Notes: generated by a model from the sequence alone, not told the origin. 64,000 bases of DNA from Cristatella mucedo (GCA_009760855.2 WPIO01000179.1:159001-223000); one strand, 5' to 3'. Counted from the first letter of the stretch, positions 32,560-43,354 are shown. Program-made: numbers and translations.

Positions 32560-32705
32560 CCAAACACCGTTGTGGCGTCGACCGCCCGGCGTAACAGGCT
32601 AGAGTATAATCCCCCCGCCCACCCAGGCCGGAGCATACCCGAAGTTTAAACGGCCTAAGTCGCTTTCACTCCGGAGGTGTATTCTGGTATAGGCCACTTC
32701 AGTCG
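32560..32705 (-). mobile_element. LTR-C-like repeat, minus-strand copy
   Basis: The reverse complement reads AAGCGACTTAGGCCGTTTAAAC, TTCGGGTATGCTCC, and then ACTCTAGCCTGTTACGCCGGG. The same order is found on the plus strand at 35693-35806 (GCGACCTAGGCCATTTTAAC, CCCGGGTACACTCTGG, ACTCTGGCCTGTCACGCCGGG). Two copies in opposite orientation with a promoter-like AT-rich core suggest an LTR or other dispersed element. The 109-codon plus-strand frame at 32269-32594 reaches into this repeat and is probably a shadow. Confidence 0.55.
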
Positions 32706-33069
32706 GAATGCTGGCTACCGTGTGCGCAACGAACGCCCTCGGGCTCCGTGTGCGCTGTAGAAACTCGCCAGCGTAGCAATGTGCCTAGTCATTGTGACGC
32801 CATTACAGAAGGGGAAGCATGTACATACTGCGTAACTCAAGAGCGGACCTCGATTAAATAAGGAGTCTTGAAAACCCAGGATTCGCTTAGCCGTTGTAAG
32901 GGCGGTCGCCTGCGGCGCCTGCTTGTGCGGGATTTTCGCCGTTCGGCTTTAAATTCGCTCATAAATTTGAAAATTTGCTTTCAATTTGGTCAAATTTATT
33001 TAAATTAAGTTGCTTTCAAATTGTTCATTTGCTTCATTTAGTATTTGTCGGCTTAATTCGAGTTATAAT

Positions 33070-33205
33070 TGTACCATATTTCAAATTGAAGGCCGTTGGC
33101 GACGGATCCTACTGCTCAGTAGGACCAAGGCTTTGGAACTCGCTTGCACATTTCTCTTCGTGCAGGCGTCTTAGTGTGCAACGATGCCGCTCCTGGCACT
33201 GCTAA
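33070..33205 (+). mobile_element. LINE-A-like fragment (C-terminal block)
   Basis: It encodes FKLKAVGDGSYCSVGPRLWNS followed by LAHFSSC, the equivalent of the FLRLKTVGDRSFSSAGPRLWNS block of LINE-A. It is a more distant relative and 5'-truncated. Confidence 0.7.
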
Positions 33206-33576
33206 TGATGACAATGGGCTTACGCTTTTTTACAGCAGCAGGCGTAGAGCATAGGTTAGCAGGAGGAAGAGCGAGGAGCAGAGGCTGCAGTCCAAGCAGG
33301 CGAGGACGGCAGCCTCTGGCTGTCTGCTGCTATGACGTCAGCGTCGATCGTTGATACGATTGCTGCGTCGCAGAGCCTCCTCACGCCTCGTGCATTTTTG
33401 AGTGCCTCAATTTCAATCTGCCATGAGAAAGGGAGCGCCACTTGTCTACAAAGCTCTACGATCGTGCCGCGTTGAAAAGGGAAACAAAAAATTCCAACAC
33501 TTACATTCAAGGCCCACAACGGCTTAGCGCCCTCCTACCCATCTGAGCTACTAATTGCCTTTGTGCCTGTATCTCC

Positions 33577-35240
33577 GTCAGTAACTCCACAAAGTCATAA
33601 AGACCATGTGGGTGTTACGCAGGAGAGTTTTGTATAGCGCACTCACAGCCTAAGCGGCTTTCGGTACGCGTTCGGTAGCCAACAAACTTTGTCTCACGCA
33701 ACAAAGAGAAAGTGGGAAGCATAGCAGAGTCAGGAGAGCAGTTGAGGTAGTGAGTAGCATAGAAGTAGCAGTTCTGGACCGCTGAAAAAGATGTGCCATA
33801 GTCGGCAGTTGGAGAGTAGATGTCGTTGCGTAAGAATTGTGGAAGCGAGTTCCACAGTCTAGGACCTGCAGAGCTAAAGCTTCTGTCGCCAACTGTCTTT
33901 AAGCGGAGGAATGGGACAGCTAATTTATTGTCCACACAGGACCTGAGGGTGCGAACAGGCTGAAACTGATGCAGCAGTTCAGATAGGTACGAAGGAGCCA
34001 AGCCGTGGCGGGCCTTGTGGGTCAGCGTAAGAACTTTGCTCTGTATCCTTTGCTCAACCGGCAACCATCCTAGCTCTTCCAGCAAAGGTGACACGTGCTC
34101 AAACCGCTGGGACTTGAAGACCAGCCTTGCAGCCATATTCATAATCAACTGTAGTGGCATAATAGCTTTCTTTGGTAGCCCAGCCAAAAGGGAATTACAA
34201 TAATCAAGCCGAGACAGAACTAAAGAGCTAGTTAATTTTTTTACAAGCCACTGTGGGAGACAGCTTCTAATCTTGGATAGGGATCGGATGTGATGGCTAG
34301 CTGTAGAGGCAGTCTTCTGAATGAAGCTTTTGAAATTGAGGCAGCTGTCGAACACGACACCTAGATTACGAGCACGTGGTGAAGGTCGCACAATAGCATC
34401 ACCTATTAGAACGGCAAAGCCTTTTAATCCAGCCACACGCTTAGGGTGTCCTATGAGAAGCAGTTCAGTTTTATCGTCATTTAATTTCAGGAAGTTTTCC
34501 GACATTCAGGATCGAATATCGGCAAGGCAAGCATTCAGTTTCTCAGTTGCTGCAGCAGACTCCGACGGTTTAAATGACAAATACAACTGAGTATCGTCAG
34601 CATAGGAGTGATATCCTATTCCATGGGCCTTAATCACTTTTCCCAGAGGTTGCATATAAATGGAGAACAGCAAGGGACCAAGTACAGACCCTTGAGGGAC
34701 TCCACAGGTGACCCTTCTCATGCCTGAGACCTGACCCCCACACGACACGGATTGAACACGATCAGACACACGCCAGTGCTTCGTCTGCCAGACCGATCGT
34801 TGTTCTCAATCGTTCAAGCAGAACTTCGTGATCAATGGTGTCGAAGGCAGCAGACAGATCTAGCAGAGCTAGGGCAGTGACATTCCCGTCGTCGTTGCCA
34901 CGTAGAATGTCATTATTAACACGGAGGAGAGCAGTTTCAGTAGAGTGCTGCCTCTTGAAACCTGATTGAAATGTTTCTGACATGTCATTATTTTCAATAT
35001 GTTCAACTGGCTGCTTAGCAACAATTTTTTCAAGAATCTTTGATAAGAACGGAAGAAGGGAAACTGGACGATAGTTTGCAAGGACCTCTGTGTCTAATCC
35101 ACGCTTTTTAAGAATAGGCCTAACGATTGCCGATTTGAAGGACTTGGGGACGACCCCTTTTCTCAAAGAAGCATTACAAATCTTGGTTATGGCAGGGCTA
35201 AGTTGGTCTGCAAGTGAAGACCACATAGATGAAGGGCTCG
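33577..35240 (-). mobile_element. LINE-A with reverse-transcriptase core (best copy)
   Basis: Read on the minus strand from 35226. The RT fingers/palm region has [19 protein letters not shown]. The first catalytic aspartate is in [17 protein letters not shown] (about 34870-34820). After a frame change near 34765 come [16 protein letters not shown] (about 34710-34665) and the catalytic YADDTQLYL (about 34608-34580). A TGA near 34505 precedes a second open frame of 296 codons (34505-33615) covering the RT thumb and C-terminal region to CECAIQNSPA. The 3' UTR ends GGAGTTACTGACGGAGATAC near 33577. These motifs place it in the CR1/L2/jockey group of non-LTR retrotransposons. The endonuclease domain is missing (5' truncation at about 35240). 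One frameshift and one stop separate it from an open RT. Confidence 0.95.
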
Positions 35241-35244
35241 TGCT

Positions 35245-35560
35245 TTGGCATCATCTGATTCTCTTACCCTGGATGTCCCACTTTTTAAACTGAAGATTGT
35301 AGGCGATAGTTTGTTTTGCTCATTAGGGCGTAGAGGAGTGTGGAATCTCCTTCATCACTCTTCTTGCAGATACTCTAGCCTGCAACGACGCCACTGCCGG
35401 CCCTGTTTCTGCCCGGCTTCATTCTTTTCTCCAAACCACTCTCTTCAGTGGCTTCTCTTCCGACTTGCCTTTACTTTTAGATATCGAGCTCTTTATTGGA
35501 TATCAGCGGAAATTTGCTGCGAATTTTCTCTGTTTGGATAATTGCCACTAAACAACAGCA
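35245..35560 (+). mobile_element. LINE-A-like C-terminal fragment, head-to-head with LINE-A
   Basis: It encodes LDVPLFKLKIVGDSLFCSLG, then WNLLHHSS, then a divergent C-terminus. It is related to the fragment at 33070-33205. The two may be parts of one element separated by the minus-strand LINE-A insertion (33577-35240). Confidence 0.6.
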
Positions 35561-35639
35561 ATTATTAAGACAAGAAATTGTGTGCTCTGCGTCATCTTTC
35601 AGACGTGGATATTCTGGCCTGGAGGGTATAGTTTGGCCA

Positions 35640-35835
35640 ATCCTATTTCACACCTCGGGTATAAAGTAGCCTAGGCCGTTTTAACCACGGCTTATTAAGC
35701 GACCTAGGCCATTTTAACGCCGGGATATAAAGTGGCCTAAGCAATTTTAACCCCGGGTACACTCTGGGCGCGGTAGACTCTGGCCTGTCACGCCGGGTTT
35801 GGTGGACAGCGGGATGCGCGCGCGCCTCTTCAGCA
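35640..35835 (+). mobile_element. LTR-C-like repeat with three promoter-like tandem units
   Basis: Three diverged units of about 37 bp carry GGGTATAAAGTAGCCTAGGCC, GCTTATTAAGCGACCTAGGCC and GGGATATAAAGTGGCCTAAGC, each followed by (A/G)TTTTAAC. Two contain TATAAAG. The third is followed by ACTCTGGCCTGTCACGCCGGG, matching the minus-strand copy at 32560-32705. A 15-bp direct repeat (CGCGCCTCTTCAGCA) follows at about 35820-35855. Confidence 0.55.
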
Positions 35836-36007
35836 CGCGCCTCTTCAGCACGCGCCTACCCTCGACTGACGACGAACGAACGCGCTGACGCCCGCAGACA
35901 CGCCTCTGAAGGGCTTTCGCGAAAGTTCGCGGTGAGCAGAGTCAGTCAGTCGCCTGTGCGCCAGCCTGCCGACGTCCGTTCAGCGAGCGTCAGACAGCAT
36001 TATATTT

Positions 36008-36052
36008 AGCGATAATTGTTATGACTATTCATTTGCATAGCACCCTTAGAGA

Positions 36053-36132
<80 letters not shown>

Positions 36133-36590
36133 GGCAATTTACAAATGCTGTAAGGTAAGCACGTCCATATGATTATTGGTAACATGCATCCTTTCAGCAC
36201 GCATTAGCAAACGAAAAAGCAATTCACGCTGACTCAGAAAGTGCTGTGAGGAACCGGTGCATTCTCAGCTTCTTTTTAAATGTCAATTCATGAGTTATCT
36301 CGACGTCTGTCGGGCGTGAGTTGCAGGCTGTGGCAACGTACTAAGGGCACGGTCTCCAAAAGGTTTGGTGTTGGATCGAGGCACCTCTATACGACTTGAG
36401 TAAGAGCTCCTGGCGGTAAGATGCCCTGGCTGACTGGGAAGTAGTTCGGAGAGGTGGGCTGGAGGGCGATAACTCCCACGACAGGAAAGCCTAGGTGCTT
36501 TGCATCCGCCTGAGCCGCTACAGGCCGGATGTTTTGATCGTACAGGGCCCCCGGCCCTCCTATACGGTACACCGGCTAGGTGTACCGCAG
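36008..36590 (-). mobile_element. LINE-B 3' part with expanded (CT)n in its tail
   Basis: The tail reads AGCACCCTTAGAGATCTCTC, then the (CT)n tract, then TAGGCAATTTACAAATGCTG, i.e. the LINE-B tail with its CTCTCTC run hugely expanded (36053-36132). The 3' UTR and C-terminal region follow (GGTCTCCAAAAGGTTTGG near 36350), collinear with 14130-14600. Confidence 0.75.
36053..36132. repeat. (CT)n microsatellite inside LINE-B tail
   Basis: About 38 CT units with one CCTC interruption near the start. The flanks on both sides are LINE-B tail sequence. Confidence 0.98.
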
Positions 36591-37105
36591 AGAAGCTTGT
36601 TGGAAGTATTCAGTTGCTAGCCTGCTGATTCTGGAAGATTCGGTTAGCTGCATGACCTTGGCGGGGGGGGGGGGTGAAGTTGGACCGTGAACGCTGTGTG
36701 CTGTTGCTCCGCGAGCGTCAGCCGCCGTATACACTGTCGTTGAAGTACGCCCTCGAGTGTTTTCGCATCATCGCTAGTGTCGTTGCCGATTTCGTACTGC
36801 ACCGGCTGCAGAACTTTAAGCGCCTTATTATACAGGCCGGAAAGACCTGCAAGTATTGAAAGTAAGCTGCAGAAGTCGAGACGGGATGGCCTGGCTGGGA
36901 TGGAACGTACTGTCTAGGTTTGAGGTTTTGATTGAAGAGTTTAGCTGGTCTATCGCTACTCGTTCCAGTGTCTACGATACGGTCCGGCAAGGCAGAGTGG
37001 GCGGATGTTGCTCAAGTTCTCCTGGTCTTGTGCTAGTTTCTGAATTAGTGGCCCGACAACAGCCTTTTTGAAAGGTGCAGGGACCAGATCTGCGGCTACG
37101 GACAT

Positions 37106-37106
<1 letters not shown>

Positions 37107-37136
<30 letters not shown>

Positions 37137-37190
37137 ATTCACACACACACACACACACACATACACATATATATATATATATATATATAT
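37107..37190. repeat. (TA)n, (AC)n, (TA)n microsatellite cluster
   Basis: TA repeats at about 37107-37133, AC repeats at 37139-37161, and TA repeats at 37167-37190. They abut the 3' end of a minus-strand SINE2, so they may extend its ATTATA-type tail. Confidence 0.95.
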
Positions 37191-37318
37191 CATTTGTAAA
37201 GCACCCCAAGAGAGCTTAATCTCTATTCAGGCGCTTCACATATGCCTCGGGGCTCGAGCCCACGACCTCAGCCACGCCTCGGTCGTGGCGAGCACCTTAA
37301 CCGCTGGATCAAACCGCT
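37191..37318 (-). mobile_element. SINE2, complete-looking
   Basis: On the minus strand: A box GATCCAGCGGTTAAGG, B box GGGCTCGAGCCCCG, CATATGTGAAGCGCCTG, and a tail with GATTAAGCTCTCTTGGGGTGC followed by TTTACAAATG. It lies just upstream of the host gene's promoter region. Confidence 0.9.
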
Positions 37319-37429
37319 CTCGGCATTATATCTTAGTTAATAAGAAGGGTAGCACCAAATCGATGCATCGCAGCAGAATGCAAGGCAGCAAGCAGCCTTC
37401 CTCCCGGCTCCCCCTTGCTTTCGCTCTCG

Positions 37430-37715
37430 GTCGTTCTGCAGCAGCTATACATTCGCTGACGGAGAACGCAAAGCTTCCAGCGAGGAAACGACCCGAGTTC
37501 GTGCGCAATTAAAATGGCGCTTCTCGGTTTTTCGCTGCCCACTGCAGCGAAAACGCGCTCGCTGCCAGCGAGGAAATGACTGATTTGAGTTCGTTCGCGA
37601 TTAAAATGGCGCTTCACACTTTTGCACTGTCCATCGCGGCGAAAACGCCCCGCTTCCGCCGAGAAAACGATTGGTTAAAAAACGTGTACAATTAAAATGG
37701 CGCTTCGCCGAACTT
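37430..37715 (+). promoter_or_regulatory. roughly 91-bp tandem array of YY1-like sites, promoter candidate
   Basis: Three units share a block with GCGAAAACGC (or AACGCAAAGC) and CAGCGAGGAAA(C/T)GAC. Each ends in AATTAAAATGGCGCTTC or a close variant. The core AAAATGGCGC recurs at 37511, 37603 and 37694, i.e. every 91-92 bases. AAnATGGCG is the known core of YY1-type sites, common just downstream of animal transcription starts. The array precedes a (CCG)n tract and the first-exon candidates, in a CpG-rich stretch. Confidence 0.5.
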
Positions 37716-37717
37716 GC

Positions 37718-37829
<112 letters not shown>

Positions 37830-38046
37830 GGACGGCGCACGAGCAGCTCGAATCGGGCATCCCGCCGGGGCGAGACGGCGAGCACCCTGGACGGCGCCGC
37901 GCGACGGCGGCGCAGGAAGCGGCGCGGAGCTCGTCATTGACCTTGACGGGCGTCCTTAAGAATAGGCAGGCCTACGCTAAACTCATTAGGCGAGCCATCG
38001 ATAATGGCCGTATTGATTAAGCAATCGTTGCTCGCCGTAATTGCGC

Positions 38047-38292
38047 ATGGAGCTTCTGCGGTGTATGGAGGCCAGCGGATCCTTCTTGTGGTACAACAGC
38101 AGCAGCCGCGACGACCGGGCGACGACCTCGGACGACGACGACGCGGCGTATCGCGGATGGAGCGACGTGCTGCGCACCGTGTTCGGCAGCGTGCTGTCCT
38201 GCCTGCGCCTGCCCTGCGTCAGGAAGCACTCCCTGTGCCTCGATCTGACCGTCTTCGGCGTGCCTGTGCAAGTGCGAATGCAATCCGATGCA
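38047..38292 (+). CDS. candidate first exon, alternative or separate
   Basis: From ATG at 38047 the frame reads MELLRCMEASGSFLWYNSSS, an acidic TTSDDDDAAYRGWSDVL stretch, then SVLSCLRLPCVRKHSLCLDL. Codon third positions are strongly G/C, as in the exons downstream. A donor-like CAG|GTTCGT follows base 38292 (phase 1). That phase does not fit the phase-0 acceptor of the large exon at 40781, so this may be an exon joined through a missed exon, a separate transcript, or the 160-residue frame to 38523 may be unspliced. No family recognised. Confidence 0.35.
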
Positions 38293-38834
38293 GGTTCGTT
38301 TTCCGAAGACGGCGGCGCACCCGCGCACGCACCGTCCGCCGGGCGCCCGGTGCATGCTCGATCGAGCGGCCCAGACCTATTCAGCACCGCAGGCGGGCGG
38401 GCAGCTTTTATCAGCGACGTCTCGGATAGGATACCGGCGCGGCGGCGGCGGCGCGGAGGCGAGGCGCCGAACTTCGGCCCGCCGCCTCATTACGGGGCGG
38501 CGGGCCTCCGCCCGCCCCCTTAACCCGCCCAGGTGCATCGCATAGTGTATCGAGCGTTCGCGTGCGAATGCTCTGACCGTCCGAAATGCGATGGCGCGGC
38601 GAGAGGCATTAGCCCTCCCGGGGACGGTGGACGGCTAGAGCGGGGACCTTCGCGCAAGCCAGAGGCCGGTCGCGCCTCGCTCGCGAATCTGGGCGGCTGC
38701 GCCGGAGGCGCCGGCGGAGCGTGCGGCTGAGGTTACTTCAGCGAGACCTGACCTTTTTGCCGGTTCGGAAGTACCTGGATGATCCGTCGCTCGCGCTCTC
38801 GCGCCAGGTGCCGTGGCGCTAGTCGTGGCCGTGC

Positions 38835-39050
38835 ATGGCCGGCTGTGAGTGGATCGCGTCGGAATGCTTGGTCTTTTCAGTGAAAACCGCCGGGATCCTC
38901 TGCATTATCGGCATCGGCATAGGCATAGGCCTAACGTCATGGCTGGTGTGCAAGCTCCACGGGCCGTCCGGCGGCCGCACCGCGGCGGTGCGGTGGGGCC
39001 GCGACGCCAGCCTCGTCTGGGACGTCGTCGGTCGGCGTTCTCGTTCGCTG
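38835..39050 (+). CDS. host gene exon 1, N-terminal membrane anchor
   Basis: ATG at 38835 has G at +4. The 72 codons end at CTG|GTAAGG, a strong donor in phase 0 that fits the next exon. Residues 18-39 form one hydrophobic helix rich in a Gly-Ile alternation (GIGIGIG), preceded by a short N-terminus and followed by K40 and further basic residues. That is the arrangement of a signal anchor, such as an ER or outer mitochondrial membrane tail-out protein. I infer a single-pass membrane protein with its bulk in the cytosol. Upstream lies CpG-rich sequence with the YY1-like array. An alternative is that the true start lies in the exon candidate at 38047. Confidence 0.5.
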
Positions 39051-39397
39051 GTAAGGGACGCGCTTCGCGGGACGCGACTCGACGCACCCGACACAGACAA
39101 GACAGACAGGCGGGCATTTCGTTGCTCTTTTGTACGTAGCCTTCCTCCTCGCTTTTGCCGCTGAGCAGTGTTCTCTGGTCTCCCGCGCGGGGCCCCCGGG
39201 CGGGTTTAGCTGACCGGATAAGCTCACTCGCTAAGCTATATAAAGCTAAGCCCCCTCGAAGCTTACCGCTGGCTGGCTTCCGTGACGTTAGGGCAGTCCG
39301 AAAGTCGCGTCTGTGTCGGTCGGTCCAGCCCGAGCCTACCGCTGGCCAGCCCACCTGCCGTACATCGGCTGCTGCTCTTGTTAATGTTATGTGTGTC

Positions 39398-39625
39398 CGT
39401 CTGTAACTCCACAAAGCCACAGGGGCTAAGTTATTGTTAGGCAGGAGAATTTTCTGCAGAGCACTCAAAGCCTAACAACTTTCGGTAGCCATAGCCGACA
39501 AGACTTCTCCCCTGCTGAAAAGAGAAAGTGAAAGCAGAGCTGAATCAGCCGGGCAGTCGAGTAGCCTGGAAGTAGCAGCTTAGGACGCTCGCAAGAAAGT
39601 GCCACATTCAGCTGCAGCAATGGAG
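39398..39625 (-). mobile_element. LINE-A 3' fragment in intron 1
   Basis: The plus strand begins GTCCGTCTGTAACTCCACAAAG, the complement of the LINE-A 3' end. It then covers the C-terminal coding block through GAAGTAGCAGCTTAGGAC (about 39575). Diverged and 5'-truncated. Confidence 0.8.
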
Positions 39626-40780
39626 TGCCGCTCGATTGGGGAGAGCGAGGCAGAATTGCCACTTTGTCATGTTGGATTCGTCATCGGGGTCGGGTGTTCA
39701 ATGGAGCTTGCGAAGTTACCATCCGCGATTAATGGCCGAGCAAACGCCGAACCCCAGATAGCCGCCTGCACGAGCGAGCAGGTTCGCCAACACGAATGCC
39801 CACGTCTGCCCACTCGCCAGCAGATGCACTCCCAAGCCGGATGCATTGCAAAACCACACGACCTGCCTGATGGTCGCACGCTCAGTGCACCGAGCTACCG
39901 AGCTGCGTTCGGGACATGGGTCCAGCCCTGGTGAGGCAGCCGAGCGTGAAACGTGGTGTCTAGAAGAGCGGACGCAGCCAGCGGCTGTAAAGGGTCGCCT
40001 TCGTCGTGTTACTAGTCAGCATTGCCGGCCACCAGCAGAAGCTGGAAATCTTCGTGGCCTCAAACGGATTTGTCACTGAGTCGCACAGCAGGATCCACTC
40101 ATTCTCGGACCATTTCCCGTTGCACTGAGAGTGCTGGTCATGCATCCGAGCTGTCCCGAACTTCACCTGTTCGAAAGTCTTCCGGCTGCGAGTGAAGGGT
40201 GTGGGTGCACCGGGTGGGACCGGGCATGTCCGGCGAGTGGGTGCGATGCCCTTATTGTGATCCGCCACAAGGCCGAGCAGCGGTGACTTTCGGTGCGGTT
40301 GCCTCTTGTGCACAGCACGAGCCAGGCACGGCAGGCGCCTTATCTCGGGCTGCTGCGATTGTAAGCCTGAGAACCAGCATCCTTTGTTGGCCAGGCCGCT
40401 GAGCAGCTCGAACAGGCACAGCTGCTTTCAGCTTAACCCCCCCCCCCCACAGCAGCAGCAGCAATTTTTAGCCCTCGAGGCTGCTTTTAGCTCCCCCCAC
40501 AGCTGCTTTCAGCTCCCTGGAGGCGGTTTATCGCACTGCATTTCAGCAATGCACCCTGTAAGACTGTGATTAGCCACCGTGATGTCGACTGCTGGTGTGT
40601 CACCCAACACTACTTACTTGTCTGACGGAGCTCTGAAAGGCTGATGGCTGTTGGTTCCTTGCTGCAGTGCTATTTTCGGCAGCCTTTTCTAGGGCCAGCT
40701 CTCCATCGAGTTATCCCCTCGCTGTGCGACTGCATGCTGAACGGCGACTTTTGGCTTGTCGTTGATTGCTCTTTTGGCAG
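39626..40780. other. intron 1 remainder, no repeat recognised
   Basis: GC-rich, with poly-C at 40437-40448 and several CAGCTGCTTTCAGCTC-like short direct repeats at 40418-40515. It ends in a good acceptor, TTGCTCTTTTGGCAG, at 40766-40780. No coding exon is supported here. Confidence 0.4.
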
Positions 40781-43354
40781 AGCACTCGCACAGTGCGCAC
40801 GTGTCTGTGTGTGCTCTGTTTAAAGGCTGCTGCCTCGACGGCAATATCGGCTCTTCCATCTGAATCTTTTTGGAATGGTCAGCCTCGTCGGCGTAGGCCT
40901 CCAGCGTGTGACTCCTGTGAGGAGGCCGAGGATGGCGATCAGTACTCGCCGCCAGGAGCGCTGTCACTCTGCACCGATGGCCGCCAAGCCAGCAGCTCAC
41001 TGCCCGCTGATGCGGACTCGGCGGTTCTCCAGTGGCTGGCCGGCGGCAGCGAGTCGTTTGCGGACAGGCATGCCCGCGGTCACACAGCTGCACAGCTTCA
41101 TGTGCAGCCGTCTGCCCGCGGCCGAAGTGCATTCGACTCGGTGCGACACGGCCAGCGATGCTGCCCCAGCGACGTCGGTGCGGCTGCCGCCTGGTTTATT
41201 CATGCTGCCACAGGCAGCGACGCCGACCGAGCGCATCTGCCGTGGCACCCGCAGCTCCCACCTTTGTCTGACGTTCCCAGCATGCAGAGCAGCACGCGTG
41301 ACAGCGGTTTCCTCGAGTGGGCTCCTGCAGACGCTCAGCAGCAGAGCACCGACGACGACAGGATTGGCTGCGCACCGTCGCTGCCTCAGCTGCCACCTGA
41401 GACGAGCTGCTCGCTCCAACACCCACCGGATGCTGGGTGTTGGAGCGAGCAGCTCGTTCCATCGGGCGCGCAGCACGATGCCGCCTCGTCGAGGCAGCAG
41501 CTGCCGGAAGTCGGGCTTCCGGCAGCCGGGCTCCTCGAGGGCGCATTGGCGGACGCAGGATCAGCGGGCGTAAATCCATTGGCTGCAGACGTCGACGCTG
41601 CGCCGCTGCCGTTGCTGTCGCCGCCGACAGGCGACTCGAACGACTGGTCATCAGTGGCTGCTTGGCTCGAGCGGCAGCCGTGGCCGCACGCACCGCAGCC
41701 GCAGCCTCGTGCCCCGGCCGCCAGCTGCGCTTCTCGGCTGGCAGCCGGTAACCCGGCACGCGGCTCGGCTACCGCCGCCGCCAGGCGGCGCTGGGCCAGC
41801 GGGACCGGCACCGACATCATCGACGGCCCCGATGGCTCAGCCTCGGGTGCCCACGCTGCTGACGCGCCGTCAGGAGTCGCAGTCGACTCGACTCTGCCCG
41901 AGCCAGCAGCTCGGCCGACGGGCCTAGACGCGACTGGCTCCTGTTGCCGAGGCGCTTCGGTAAACGCCTGGCGCGGCCGTCGAATCGCCGAGCCGTCGTC
42001 GAGCTTCGGCAGGCTCTCCGCTGCTGCTGCTGCCGCCGAAGCCGCCGACGACGACGGTGCTGCCACCGCTAGCGCCCCGTTAGAAAGCCTGGCCAGCGCT
42101 GAGCTCTGCGAGAATGCCGACTCCCGGTCTTCCCTGACCGACGTTTGCTCCGAGCTGAGCCTCGGCGAAGCCAGGGACGCTGCCGACCTGCTGGACGGCG
42201 GCGGAGGCGGCCCGTTTCGGGACGACGGCTCTCGCGCCAGCCAGGCAACCCAGCAGGACTCGGCCCCCGAGTCTCGGCCCTGGTCTCCGACTTCCGATGC
42301 TGCCGCCGCGTCGTGGACGTCCGAGCCGTGGACGGACGACGTGTCGTCGTACAGCGCCGGCTCCTCTGCAGTCACGTCGCCCGCTCACGGCTCGATCCGG
42401 TGCTCGGCGTGCTCTTCGTCTGCGGAGGCGACCTCTAGGCTGGCCCGAGTCGCTTGCGCAGCGTGCAGAGGTGACGAGGCAGCGGCCACGTCGGCGTCCG
42501 TTGATGCCGACGGTGGCGGCAGCATGCCGAGCCCCGTCTGGCTCGACACGGTCGACAGGCTGGCGACGATCGAGACGGAGCTGGGCGCCCTGAAGGCAGA
42601 AATGTCCGACATTGAGCGCTGCCTGAAGGGCTTCATGGCCCGAGACAGCTTCGACAGTGGCTACAGCCCGGAGAGGCTGCGCAAGCTCACGCGCGTCGTG
42701 CTGGACAGTGAGCAGGGCGCCAGCATGACGTCGGCCGAGATCGGCAAGGCGTTTGACATCCTGCGCAGGTACCGCCGAGGATATGCCGCTGCCGCTGCGA
42801 GGGCTTTGCACTGCCGTGAGGGCGACACTTTGCCACTCACCCGAGGCTGCAGTTGGCCGGACGAGACCAGAGCTGGCCAGGAGCGTCGGAACTCCTTCTC
42901 AGACTCGGTGTGCCTCAGTGAGCTCGACCCGAGCGACATGGGCGTATCCAGTGACGACGAGCTCGCCAGCCGAAAGAACGCGGCCGCTCCCAACGCTGCC
43001 GGGCGACGGCCGCCGTCAGGGTATTCGGGTGCAGCTGGCGGCGCCCTGCGAAGGGCGTGCTTAAAGCCGAGCAGCAGCCTGACAGACGTGGCTGCGCAAG
43101 CTGGCCATGCTTGCGCTGCTTCGCGTCGCGCTGCCGATTTCGTCACGGACCCTATCGGCGGTCGGTGCCGCCGAGAGACCGGACGTGATGAGGCCGCTCG
43201 TGCACCTATAGGGCGGTCAGTGGGCCAGAGTGAATTGTCGCCCCGTCGCGGTCGCAGCAGTGTCTTCAAAGCGCTGAAGCTTATTGACGTCGTTGATTAT
43301 CGACTGACTTTGAGCGGCAGTGCCTCGGATGCGGAAAGCGATGCTCTGGCAAAG
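40781..43354 (+). CDS. host gene exon 2, large Ala/Ser-rich exon with coiled coil
   Basis: This exon is 858 codons, open throughout. The acceptor is TTTTGGCAG|AGC; an alternative acceptor TTTAAAG|GCT at 40826 keeps the frame. The donor is GCAAAG|GTAAAT at 43354, phase 0. Most of the exon is low-complexity Ala/Ser/Asp/Gly-rich and probably disordered. Around residues 660-695 lies a heptad-like stretch, TVDRLATIETELGALKAEM, followed by the ordered-looking FDSGYSPERLRKLTRVVLDS and a K-A-F-D-I-L-R-R segment. Near the C-terminal end is a second hydrophobic-patterned stretch, VFKALKLIDVVDYRLTL. The length of the open frame with strong G/C third positions makes it coding beyond reasonable doubt. Long frames on the opposite strand are shadows of the GC-rich codons. 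I do not recognise the family. Confidence 0.88.
41402..41457. repeat. perfect 24-bp inverted repeat inside exon 2
   Basis: Arms 41402-41425 (ACGAGCTGCTCGCTCCAACA...) and 41434-41457 are perfect inverted copies around the 8-base spacer CCGGATGC. The frame stays open across it (SCSLQHPPDAGCWSEQL). Confidence 0.97.

Noticed and set aside
32269-32594. 109-codon plus-strand frame with ATG (MELDAVLASAIGFTWG...)
   Set aside because: It runs into a repeat (LTR-C) that occurs in inverted orientation at 35.7 kb and has no known motif, so it is more likely a shadow of a GC-rich LTR.
39230-39245. TATATAAAG box in intron 1 as an internal promoter
   Set aside because: A single TATA-like string without other promoter features or repeat partner; not enough to call.
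41386-42811. Large opposite-strand frames (up to 329 codons) against the big exon
   Set aside because: Strong G/C third positions on the plus strand suppress stops on the complement. No splice borders or motifs support a minus-strand gene.
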